Assembly (NCBI GenBank): GCA_016181325.1
Contig: JACOZO010000114.1
Coordinates: 1 to 14,373, forward strand
DNA length: 14,373 nucleotides
Source of the DNA: Candidatus Woesearchaeota archaeon
GTDB taxonomy: Archaea; Nanobdellota; Nanobdellia; Woesearchaeales; GW2011-AR4
Reading direction: 5' to 3'
The stretch's first letter is position 1, and the number at the start of each line of letters is the position of its first letter. Positions 1 through 5,706 of this stretch are shown one piece after another. Below the pieces are notes generated by a model that saw only the letters and a list, made by a program, of their open reading frames with translations, searched no databases and was not told the DNA's origin. A program made the translations under genes and the position numbers.

Positions 1-99
1 TTTCCTGTACTTGATGCCTCTCTTGTCCAGAAATTCTTCTGCCCTTCTGCAGTAGGGGCAGCCTTCAAGCCTGAACAATACGTATTTTTCTTTTTGCAT
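1..99 (-). CDS. Glutaredoxin-like thiol-disulfide protein (N-terminal part, runs off the window)
   Basis: The minus strand from 99 to the window edge encodes 33 residues starting MQKEKYVLFRLEGCPYCRRA. The CPYC active site at residues 14-17 follows a beta strand (YVLFRL) and leads into a helix (RRAEEFLDKRGI), which is the start of a thioredoxin fold of the glutaredoxin type. Such proteins reduce disulfides or transfer electrons with the two active-site cysteines. The C-terminal part lies outside the window, so full length and a cis-Pro cannot be checked. The ATG lies 28 nt below a box A (124-131) with no Shine-Dalgarno, so the mRNA is probably leaderless or nearly so. The gene follows argH by 38 nt but appears to have its own promoter. 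Confidence 0.8.
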   Translation of the reverse strand, partial: MQKEKYVLFRLEGCPYCRRAEEFLDKRGIKYRK

Positions 100-123
100 C
101 TCAAAATAGATTATACTGACTTT

Positions 124-131
124 TATTTAAA
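124..131 (-). promoter_or_regulatory. Box A (TATA) promoter of the glutaredoxin gene
   Basis: On the minus strand the sequence reads TTTAAATA. It is centred about 28 nt upstream of the glutaredoxin ATG (99), close to the archaeal TATA-to-start distance of about 26 nt, so transcription should begin at or just before the start codon. It lies only a few bases beyond the argH stop codon. Confidence 0.6.
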
Positions 132-137
132 TCTTTT

Positions 138-1256
138 TTATCCATACTTCTCCCCAACCTGCTTATAAGCCTCTCTGAAAGGAACTCCCTGCTTCACGAG
201 TTTGTTCAATTCTTCCGTTGCGTAAATCTCAGGGATCATCGCTTCTTTGCATTTGGTTTCATTGATTTTTAGATTTTCCATCAGCAAAGCCATTATTTTG
301 ATGCAGCTTTTTGCCGTTTCTATGCAATTCATCATCGGCTCTTTTGTCAACTGGATATCCCTGTTGTAGCCTGACATCAAGTTTGAAATGATGCTTTTTA
401 TCTTGAATTCCTCTCCCAGCACAATGTGATATTTTGCCCTTACCAACTCCAGCACATCAGGGTTCTTTTTCTGCGGCATTATGGAGCTGCCTGTGCAGAA
501 TTCATCTGGCAGCGAGACATACCCGAATTCTTTCATGCTGAACAGCACCAAATCCGTTGCCAGCTTGTTCAAGGAGAGCATGATTTGGATTAAGGCGCCT
601 GCTATCAATGCTTCAAACTTTCCGCGGCTCATCTGCGCATAAAGCGGGTTTTCCATGGCTTTTCTGAATCCTGCAAGCGATGCAGCCATCTCTTTGTCAA
701 CTTCAATTACAGGAACGCCAAATCCGGCAGCGCTTCCCAATGGTGATTGGTCTATAAGGCTGAGGGTGAATTCCAGCAGATTTAAGTCGTCTTCAATTGA
801 AGCAATGAACGAGCCAAGCCAAATTGAGACTGTCGTAGGCATTGCCTTCTGCATGTGGCTGTAGCCAGGCATTTCTGTGTTTCCATAATTCTTTATAGCC
901 TCTTTAATCTTTGATTTGAATTCATTGAGCAGTACAATTATTACGGCTATCTCTTCCTTCTCATACAGTCTCAATGCAGCTAAAACCTGGTCGTTTCTTG
1001 ACCTTGCAGCATGGATTTTCTTTCCTGCATCGCCGCATTTTTTCACAAGGAAATTCTCTATTGCGGTGTGGCAGTCCTCATCTTCCTCTTTTGAAAGGAT
1101 CCCTATCTTTGCAAGCATCTTAGCATGGGCAATCGAGGCGATGCAGTCATATTTTACCAGCTTTTTATCCAGCAGATAATCATCCCCTACGGTAAATTTT
1201 TCAATTTCCGCGTCCAATTCCGCGTTTTTTTGCCAGAGTTTCATCTTCATCCTCAT
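138..1256 (-). CDS. argH: Argininosuccinate lyase, shortened form
   Basis: This enzyme splits argininosuccinate into arginine and fumarate in the last step of arginine synthesis. The fumarase/aspartase-superfamily signature GSSIMPQKKNPDVLE, which carries the catalytic Ser loop, is intact. So are ARSRNDQV, GYSHMQKAMPTT (with the usual catalytic His) and DQSPLGSAAGFG. At 372 aa it is clearly shorter than the usual 440-465. Compared with remembered family sequences, roughly 25 residues are missing between GILSKEE and EDCHTAIE (about residues 52-60), and the protein stops at VPFREAYKQVGEKYG, without the usual ~50-residue C-terminal section. The start overlaps the stop of the upstream small gene as ATGA, so translation is probably coupled. 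The fifth codon (ATG at 1244) is a serious alternative: it gives the usual MKLW start and is preceded by GAGG. Confidence 0.93.
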   Translation of the reverse strand: MRMKMKLWQKNAELDAEIEKFTVGDDYLLDKKLVKYDCIASIAHAKMLAKIGILSKEEDEDCHTAIENFLVKKCGDAGKKIHAARSRNDQVLAALRLYEKEEIAVIIVLLNEFKSKIKEAIKNYGNTEMPGYSHMQKAMPTTVSIWLGSFIASIEDDLNLLEFTLSLIDQSPLGSAAGFGVPVIEVDKEMAASLAGFRKAMENPLYAQMSRGKFEALIAGALIQIMLSLNKLATDLVLFSMKEFGYVSLPDEFCTGSSIMPQKKNPDVLELVRAKYHIVLGEEFKIKSIISNLMSGYNRDIQLTKEPMMNCIETAKSCIKIMALLMENLKINETKCKEAMIPEIYATEELNKLVKQGVPFREAYKQVGEKYG

Positions 1257-1609
1257 GAGTACTGCGCCGCCGCATTTGCTTTAGACTGCGCTGCAATAGC
1301 CTCAAGTTCCGCAATTTCAGCATTTATCTGGCCTACCAGCCCCTCAACACCTTCTGAATGGCCAAACGACTGCGCCGCATCCGTAAGCTCATGCGCAACC
1401 CATGCAAGAGACTCTATTTTTTTCTTGGCCGCACTCGCTTTTCCCTGCTTTAAATAATCGAACGCATATGGCGCCATCGCTGCGTGCGCAAGCCCGAATT
1501 GCTCATTCGTTGCAGCTATAATTCCGCCTAAACTGACCAATAGCCCTACTGGAGAGCATCCATTTTTCATCCCTTCATACTTTTCAATCAACTGCTCAAC
1601 TGTTTCCAT
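1253..1609 (-). CDS. Unknown small helical protein inside the argG-argH operon
   Basis: I do not recognise this 118-aa protein. It is Ala-rich and appears mostly helical. It has no signal peptide; the Gly/Ala/Leu-rich part near residues 20-35 (VGLLVSLGGIIAATNEQFG) is too polar at its end for a convincing membrane span. The C-terminal third (INAEIAELEAIAAQSKANAAA) looks like an amphipathic helix or short coiled coil. The start is well supported: GGAGG lies in the last codons of argG with an 8-nt spacer, and the gene begins 2 nt after the argG stop. Its TGA overlaps the argH ATG by 4 nt. This packing implies co-translation with ArgG and ArgH and suggests a partner or regulator of one of them, but that is inference only. 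Confidence 0.8.
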   Translation of the reverse strand: METVEQLIEKYEGMKNGCSPVGLLVSLGGIIAATNEQFGLAHAAMAPYAFDYLKQGKASAAKKKIESLAWVAHELTDAAQSFGHSEGVEGLVGQINAEIAELEAIAAQSKANAAAQYS

Positions 1610-1611
1610 TT

Positions 1612-2832
1612 TTATTTCCTCCGCATCAGACGCAATGCATTTAACTTGATGAAGCCTTTTGCATCAGTCTGGTCGTATCCGCCAAGCTTGTCCATGCTGG
1701 CGATATCTTTGCTGTAAAGCGATTTTGGAGATTCGCGGCCAGTGACAAATGCATTTCCCTTGTACAGCGACATGTATACTTTGCCGTCGACATTCTCCTG
1801 GCTTTTGTCGACAGCCGCCATCAGAAACTCCATTTCCGGGCTGAACCAAAATCCGCTGTAAATGAGCTGCGCAATTTTCGGCATCAGCATATCCTTGAGA
1901 TGGCATACTTCCCTGTCCAGCACTAATCCTTCAATGTCAAGGTGCGCCTTGAGCAGTATTGTGCCTGCCGGCGTCTCGTAGACTCCTCTTGATTTCATCC
2001 CAACAAACCTGTTTTCCACCAAGTCAATTCTTCCAATCCCGTTTTTAGAGCCCAGCTTGTTAAGATAACTAAATAACCGCAATGAGCCTGTAACCTCCTT
2101 CTTTTTAATTAAATTGATGACTTTAACGGGAATTCCCGCCTTGAATTCTATCATGATCTTAGTTTCCTTATCGGGAGCCTGCTTGGGAGAGACTGTTTTT
2201 TTGAACATGCCCTCATCCGGCTCGAAAGCAGGATCTTCCAATTGACCTGCTTCATAGCTGATGTGCATTATGTTGTCATCCATGCTGTATGGCTTTTCCG
2301 AAGTGGCCTCTACCTGAATGCCGTTTTCCTTGGCAAATTTCAGCAAATCAGCCCTTCCATTAAATTGCGCAAGGAATTCAGTTTCTTTCCATGGACTTAT
2401 TATTTCAATCCCGGGCATTAGCTTCATATAAGCCAATTCAAAGCGCACCTGGTCGTTGCCCTTGCCTGTTGCGCCGTGAGCCACAATTTTTGCATTTTCC
2501 TTTTTTGCTATTTCAACCTGCTTTTCAGCAATTAGCGGCCTTGCAAGCGAAGTTCCAAGAAGGTATTTTCCCTCATATACTGCATTTGCCTTCAGCGCCT
2601 GGAAGATGTATTTTTCAACGAATTCTTCCTTTAAGTCCTGAACATAAACCTTGCTGGCTCCGATTGAAATGGCTTTGGCCTTTGCCTTTTCAAAATCCTC
2701 GTCCTGCCCAACATCTGCGATGAAGCAAACTACTTTGTATCCTTTGTTAATGAGCCATTTCAGTATTACTGATGTGTCGAGGCCGCCGCTGTACGCCAGC
2801 ACGACCTTTCCGCAGCTGTTTTTCGCTTTCAT
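1612..2832 (-). CDS. argG: Argininosuccinate synthase
   Basis: ArgG joins citrulline and aspartate using ATP to form argininosuccinate. The N-terminal PP-loop YSGGLDTS (residues 14-21) binds ATP pyrophosphate. AHGATGKGNDQVRFE, a segment resembling SxDDNIMHISYEAGQLEDP, and GIGRIDLVENRFVGMKSRGVYETPAG are conserved family segments. The length (406 aa from this start) matches the family's ~400-aa form. The frame can start 12 codons earlier (2868), but the ATG at 2832 gives the usual short N-terminus and lies 26 nt below a box A, which fits a leaderless transcript; the earlier ATG lies upstream of that box. It is the first gene of argG-unknown-argH. No other arginine gene is in the window, so the operon could act on citrulline made or imported elsewhere. 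Confidence 0.95.
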   Translation of the reverse strand: MKAKNSCGKVVLAYSGGLDTSVILKWLINKGYKVVCFIADVGQDEDFEKAKAKAISIGASKVYVQDLKEEFVEKYIFQALKANAVYEGKYLLGTSLARPLIAEKQVEIAKKENAKIVAHGATGKGNDQVRFELAYMKLMPGIEIISPWKETEFLAQFNGRADLLKFAKENGIQVEATSEKPYSMDDNIMHISYEAGQLEDPAFEPDEGMFKKTVSPKQAPDKETKIMIEFKAGIPVKVINLIKKKEVTGSLRLFSYLNKLGSKNGIGRIDLVENRFVGMKSRGVYETPAGTILLKAHLDIEGLVLDREVCHLKDMLMPKIAQLIYSGFWFSPEMEFLMAAVDKSQENVDGKVYMSLYKGNAFVTGRESPKSLYSKDIASMDKLGGYDQTDAKGFIKLNALRLMRRK

Positions 2833-2853
2833 CTGAAAAACTCTTTTGCACTG

Positions 2854-2864
2854 ATTTAAATAAT
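2854..2864 (-). promoter_or_regulatory. Box A promoter of the argG operon
   Basis: The minus strand reads ATTATTTAAAT, centred 26 nt upstream of the argG ATG at 2832. It lies inside the longer possible argG reading frame, which argues that the frame's first ATG (2868) is not used and that the mRNA starts at or next to 2832. Confidence 0.65.
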
Positions 2865-3049
2865 TCATGCCCTATTTGTAACAAAAATAACTTATTAGTT
2901 TCATTTGGAACTTTTGTTGTATTTGGAACAGAATAGTTTCCGCCCTGTCAAGGATTATCGGGAAGGGGCTCGGAATAGAGAAGAAGACCTCGAGGGAAGC
3001 TATAGTCGTTGCTGCAAGAAGATTCAGGGAGAAGATAAAAGACGACGCA

Positions 3050-3481
3050 TTGGAGGATGCTATCATCCGGCTTTTTAAGGACAGCAGCATGGAAATAAAG
3101 AATAATGTTGTAATCTATACTCTTGATAAGAATATTTATCCTGAGTCTCTTGTTGAAATAGAGAAAAACGTAAAGAAGGAGAAGGATTTGTTCTTTTCCA
3201 TAGAAGGGACAAAAACAATAACAGTCATAATCCAGCAGAAAAACATCAAACTCATAGAAGGCAGGTTCAAGAATAACATATTTAAGAAAAGAATGAACTT
3301 GTCTCTGATAACACTCTCAAACCCCGGCATTGAAAATACGCCCGGAGCCATCTACCATCTTGCAGGCCTGTTTTTTGAGAATGAGATCAACATCGAGGAA
3401 TTTATGAGCTGCCATGATGATACTCTCATAGTGATTGAATCAAGGAACATAGCAAAAGCAATCAGTTTTCTTAAATTCTGA
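3050..3481 (+). CDS. ACT-domain protein, probably 5'-truncated
   Basis: The C-terminal half resembles an ACT domain (NLSLITLSNPGIENTPGAIYHLAGLF ... NIEEFMSCHDDTLIVIE), a fold that usually binds amino acids or mediates regulation. The first start-like codon is TTG at 3050, with no convincing Shine-Dalgarno. The frame, however, is open back to 2891 and encodes family-like sequence from about 2945 (LSRIIGKGLGIEKKTSREAI, then VVAARRFREKI) that belongs upstream of the ACT domain in archaeal relatives, where it follows a small helical N-terminal domain. No ATG, GTG or TTG exists in that extension, and the missing N-terminal part is not found in the other frames just upstream. It is divergent from argG. 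It may be a decaying gene or may use an unusual start. The function of intact relatives is not clear to me. Confidence 0.6.
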   Translation: MEDAIIRLFKDSSMEIKNNVVIYTLDKNIYPESLVEIEKNVKKEKDLFFSIEGTKTITVIIQQKNIKLIEGRFKNNIFKKRMNLSLITLSNPGIENTPGAIYHLAGLFFENEINIEEFMSCHDDTLIVIESRNIAKAISFLKF

Positions 3482-3484
3482 ACC

Positions 3485-3490
3485 TTTTTT
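3485..3490 (+). terminator. Oligo-T run after the ACT-domain gene
   Basis: Six T residues lie a few bases after the stop codon, in the style of archaeal intrinsic termination. A long perfect palindrome (3496-3543) follows immediately and could add to termination. Confidence 0.4.
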
Positions 3491-3495
3491 GGAAC

Positions 3496-3543
3496 TATAG
3501 TGGCGGAACTAAATAATTGAGCAATAATTATTCCGCCACTATA
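3496..3543. repeat. Perfect 13-bp palindrome with TATAG/CTATA ends
   Basis: The left arm TATAGTGGCGGAA (3496-3508) and right arm TTCCGCCACTATA (3531-3543) are exact reverse complements around a 22-nt AT-rich loop that itself contains a short TAATT/AATTA pairing. It sits in the convergent gap between the ACT-domain gene and the phosphoesterase gene. Its outer TATAG...CTATA ends resemble those of the palindromes at 13716-13810. It could be a bidirectional transcription terminator or RNA processing site, or a small repeated palindrome. Confidence 0.75.
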
Positions 3544-3549
3544 TCAGGA

Positions 3550-3635
3550 GGACACAAAGTATTCTAAATCTCATGAAAATCATAGATTTTCAGGACACCG
3601 AAAATCTTTGATTTTTGCGTGAATTATTTGTGTCC
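3550..3635. repeat. Closed two-hairpin element overlapping the end of the phosphoesterase gene
   Basis: Outer arms 3550-3564 and 3621-3635 pair at 13 of 15 positions, with GGACACAAA/TTTGTGTCC perfect. Inside are TGAAAATC-ata-GATTTTCA (3574-3592) and a second hairpin around CGAAAATC-ttt-GATTTTTG (3599-3617, one G-T pair), which are near copies of one another. The right arm encodes the last codons of the minus-strand phosphoesterase (...LGHK stop). The whole forms a stem carrying two hairpins; a role in 3' end formation is inferred. Confidence 0.6.
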
Positions 3636-4352
3636 GAGATTATATAATGGCTTCAATGACTTCACTTTCCCAAGGTCATAGATTTTGTCTTCCACGGCGC
3701 AGACATTAAAATCATCAATCTTATGCAGGAATGGGCTTAACAATCTCTCTTTCAGTATATCCGTGCCTTCTGTAACAAGATTAAAGGAAGGCTGCACAAT
3801 GAGGTCTTTGCCCCTGTATTTCCCGACAAGGTAGCATTTGTAAGTCTCAACCCTAATATTGTCCCTTATTGAAACTGCAGGATGCTCATGGCCGATTATT
3901 ATGGTTTTATGCTTTCCGATTTTTTCCGGCACCTTGTCGCCATGGCAGATGAGTATATCCCCAAGAATAACGCTTTCCACCAATTTAACTTTTCTTTTAT
4001 CTGCAATAGGTCCGAGTATGGTGTCATGATTGCCTTTAACAAGAAGTATTTCGCTGCAGTGCCTTGAAAGGAAGTCAATGAATTTGAGGGTGTGCCTCCA
4101 CTCCTGATCAGATATTGTGCCGAATTCGTGCTTGAGGTCGCCGTTTATCACTATTCTTTCTATCTTCCTGCCTTTCAGGGCATCAAAAATTCCTTTCATG
4201 CGCTTCAGAAGGTCGGGAAACTGGAATCTTGGCACAAAAATGCCCTGCCGGTTCATGGCTTCTTCAATGCCAATGTGGACATCAGCTATAATCAGTGTAT
4301 TCTTTACATAAAGGGCGAGGTCAACTGCTTCAATGCCTTGTATTAGTTTCAT
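3624..4352 (-). CDS. Archaeal SbcD-related metallophosphoesterase
   Basis: This 242-aa protein is a calcineurin-like phosphoesterase of the archaeal family related to SbcD/Mre11 (COG1407-like). Metal-binding motifs appear in order: DVH (D24, H26), GDLKHEFG (D72), GNHD (107-110), CHGD (H137) and GHEHP (H155, H157). That is the complete two-metal set, so it should be an active phosphohydrolase. Relatives are thought to act on nucleic acids, often near DNA-repair helicases, but none is present here and the substrate is unknown. The ATG has no Shine-Dalgarno and lies 26 nt below a TTTTAAAT box, so the mRNA is probably leaderless. Its last codons overlap the right arm of an intergenic hairpin element. 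Confidence 0.88.
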   Translation of the reverse strand: MKLIQGIEAVDLALYVKNTLIIADVHIGIEEAMNRQGIFVPRFQFPDLLKRMKGIFDALKGRKIERIVINGDLKHEFGTISDQEWRHTLKFIDFLSRHCSEILLVKGNHDTILGPIADKRKVKLVESVILGDILICHGDKVPEKIGKHKTIIIGHEHPAVSIRDNIRVETYKCYLVGKYRGKDLIVQPSFNLVTEGTDILKERLLSPFLHKIDDFNVCAVEDKIYDLGKVKSLKPLYNLGHK

Positions 4353-4373
4353 TATAATATGATAGAAGCCATC

Positions 4374-4381
4374 ATTTAAAA
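4374..4381 (-). promoter_or_regulatory. Box A promoter of the phosphoesterase gene
   Basis: TTTTAAAT on the minus strand is centred 26 nt upstream of the ATG at 4352, the spacing expected for transcription starting at the start codon. Confidence 0.6.
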
Positions 4382-4400
4382 GACTATATTATTTTTCAAG

Positions 4401-4408
4401 TTTATATA
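4401..4408 (+). promoter_or_regulatory. Possible box A directed toward the four-way junction element
   Basis: TTTATATA preceded by CAAG faces right in a stretch with no plus-strand gene. A start about 26 nt downstream (near 4430) would transcribe the structured element at 4460-4570, with a T6 run at 4631-4636 as a possible end. This is suggestive only, since such AT-rich words are common here. Confidence 0.3.
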
Positions 4409-4459
4409 TGCTATTGCAATTCATTAAAATAGATAATATAAGATACAATAAAAATAATC

Positions 4460-4570
4460 ATAATTCCGTCCTTTCGTTTTACGCCTTGTTTATGACGAAA
4501 GGACAGCCGCATAAATTGTGAGGCTGTCATTTTTCCTTATTGTTTTGTGATAGAAAAATGACGGAATTAT
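4460..4570. ncRNA. Perfect four-arm junction element (candidate ncRNA or DNA cruciform)
   Basis: This lies in the 410-base gene-free stretch 4353-4762. An outer stem, 4460-4470 with 4560-4570 (ATAATTCCGTC/GACGGAATTAT, 11 bp, perfect), encloses three perfect hairpins: A 4468-4477 with 4495-4504 (GTCCTTTCGT), B 4502-4508 with 4522-4528 (GACAGCC), and C 4526-4535 with 4553-4562 (GTCATTTTTC). Neighbouring arms share the triplets GTC, GAC, GTC and GAC at their borders, so each triplet can pair in either of two arms, like a junction able to migrate by 3 bp. It is not a tRNA: there is no anticodon or T-loop sequence. Transcription, strand and function are unknown. The rest of the stretch holds the promoters at 4374 and 4401, short imperfect hairpins around 4586-4702 and a T-rich terminator. 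Confidence 0.5.
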
Positions 4571-4731
4571 TATCAATAATTTTCATTGTCCCAGAGGGGC
4601 ACAAAAAAGCTAATCAAAATAGTCTGTTGCTTTTTTAGTGGATTGTGATAAATTGATAGAATAAGACTTACGAAAGCGCAAATAATTGTGTATGAAAGCA
4701 ACCGAAAATCAGAATAGGCAAATGCTTATTA

Positions 4732-4758
4732 GAAAAAAAGAAAGAAAAAATGCCAAAA
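4732..4758 (-). terminator. T-rich terminator of the small membrane protein gene
   Basis: Directly after the TAA at 4763-4765 the minus strand carries successive T runs (T5, T6, T3, T7) separated by one to four bases. This matches archaeal oligo-T intrinsic termination. Confidence 0.55.
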
Positions 4759-4762
4759 ACTC

Positions 4763-5131
4763 TTACAAGCCCTGGCCTTCCTTGGCAAGTTCCCAAATAT
4801 CCTTTAGGGCAACTACGATTGTTGCTGGGATCACTATTGCCAATACGCTTTGGAATATGCCTTGCAAATAATTTCCTATGATCTCAACATTTTCAAGGCT
4901 AACTAAGTCTTTACCGGCAAAAGCCACTATCACCAGTGCAACAGATACCATAAGGAATTCTTTTGTTTCCTTTCCTGTAACATTCAAGAAACCTATAACC
5001 AAACCAGCAACTATTAACAGGGAAGTCAGCCATGTTACAGCCTGAACCCCTAATTGCGGCGATGCTACACCTAGCACTATTGCTACTATTACTCCAACAA
5101 TGAAGGAATAGCTACCTAACTTCTTTTCCAT
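4763..5131 (-). CDS. Small multi-pass membrane protein of unknown function
   Basis: This 122-aa protein has about four hydrophobic segments: near residues 9-24 (FIVGVIVAIVLGVASP), 30-50 (AVTWLTSLLIVAGLVIGFLN), 58-74 (EFLMVSVALVIVAFAGK) and 92-112 (GIFQSVLAIVIPATIVVALKD). Loops are short, with a charged C-terminus (DIWELAKEGQGL). I do not recognise the family. The start is strong: GGAGGTG is followed by a 7-nt spacer and ATG. A TATTTAAA box (5178-5185) predicts a leader of about 25 nt, so unlike its neighbours this mRNA is leadered, which may mean high expression. It is monocistronic, with a T-rich terminator after its stop. Confidence 0.8.
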   Translation of the reverse strand: MEKKLGSYSFIVGVIVAIVLGVASPQLGVQAVTWLTSLLIVAGLVIGFLNVTGKETKEFLMVSVALVIVAFAGKDLVSLENVEIIGNYLQGIFQSVLAIVIPATIVVALKDIWELAKEGQGL

Positions 5132-5177
5132 TTAGTTTCACCTCCTTTTTTAGGAAAGTATATCCTTGGATTTTGCC

Positions 5178-5185
5178 TATTTAAA
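5178..5185 (-). promoter_or_regulatory. Box A promoter of the small membrane protein gene
   Basis: TTTAAATA on the minus strand is centred about 50 nt above the ATG at 5131. With a start near 5156, the short leader contains the Shine-Dalgarno sequence GGAGGTG. Confidence 0.55.
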
Positions 5186-5263
5186 CTTTTCTGTTTTTTT
5201 GCACAATAATATATATTTTTAAAAGTATATTCTTTAGTTATATAGAAAATAATTAATAGAGAG

Positions 5264-5680
5264 TTATTGACTGAGCAGGAAAGCATTAACTTTTTCCAAT
5301 AATTCTTTTGAATTCCTGAAAGTCACCAGCTTCAGTGCTTCATCGTATTCCAGCCACTTGAAGCCAATATGCTCAAATGAAAGCCTGACTTCCTTTTGAC
5401 TTGCTTCTGCAATGTAAAACGAGACTGCCTTGCCAACTAATGCTCCCCTGCTTTTGAAATTGTACCTGATGATGCTGTTGAAGCCTTCAAGTATCCTGAT
5501 AGTGCTTATGCCTGTCTCCTCCTTTATTTCTCTCATCACAGTATCATGCTCTTCCTCGCCTTTTTCCTGGTGGCCTTTAGGAAAATCCCAGTGGCCGGAT
5601 TCATGGTGCAGCAGAAGATAAAAAAGCGTGCCTTTCTCTTTCCTGAACAGAACAGCCCCGCATGATTTTTCCGTGTGCAT
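5264..5680 (-). CDS. Nudix hydrolase, Ap4A-hydrolase-like
   Basis: The complete Nudix box Gx5Ex7REUxEExGU lies at residues 36-58 (G36, E42, R50-E51, E54-E55, G57). With the flanking EKSCGAVLFRKE, WDFPKGH and C-terminal EHIGFKWLEYDEAL it resembles bis(5'-nucleosyl)-tetraphosphatases of the Ap4A type, which remove toxic dinucleoside polyphosphates. The substrate is inferred from resemblance only. The ATG at 5680 is chosen; a GTG two codons earlier (5686) is possible, and neither has a good Shine-Dalgarno. The gene lies 26 nt below the hydrolase gene and is probably the last gene of that transcription unit. Its 138 aa are typical of the family. Confidence 0.85.
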   Translation of the reverse strand: MHTEKSCGAVLFRKEKGTLFYLLLHHESGHWDFPKGHQEKGEEEHDTVMREIKEETGISTIRILEGFNSIIRYNFKSRGALVGKAVSFYIAEASQKEVRLSFEHIGFKWLEYDEALKLVTFRNSKELLEKVNAFLLSQ

Positions 5681-5706
5681 ACTCACTTGCCTGATTTGGA
5701 TTTAGT

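Noticed and set aside
2391..2723. 110-aa plus-strand frame within argG
   Set aside because: Antisense shadow of a conserved enzyme gene, with no independent signal.
4460..4570. tRNA gene or tRNA-like cloverleaf
   Set aside because: It has three hairpins on a stem, but no T-loop, D-loop or anticodon sequence, and the stem sizes do not fit.
4603..4702. Second multi-arm structure (AAAAAAGC/GCTTTTTT and GTTGCTTT/AAAGCAAC)
   Set aside because: The two 8-bp pairings compete and are A/T-rich with no closed architecture; this is consistent with chance in this composition.
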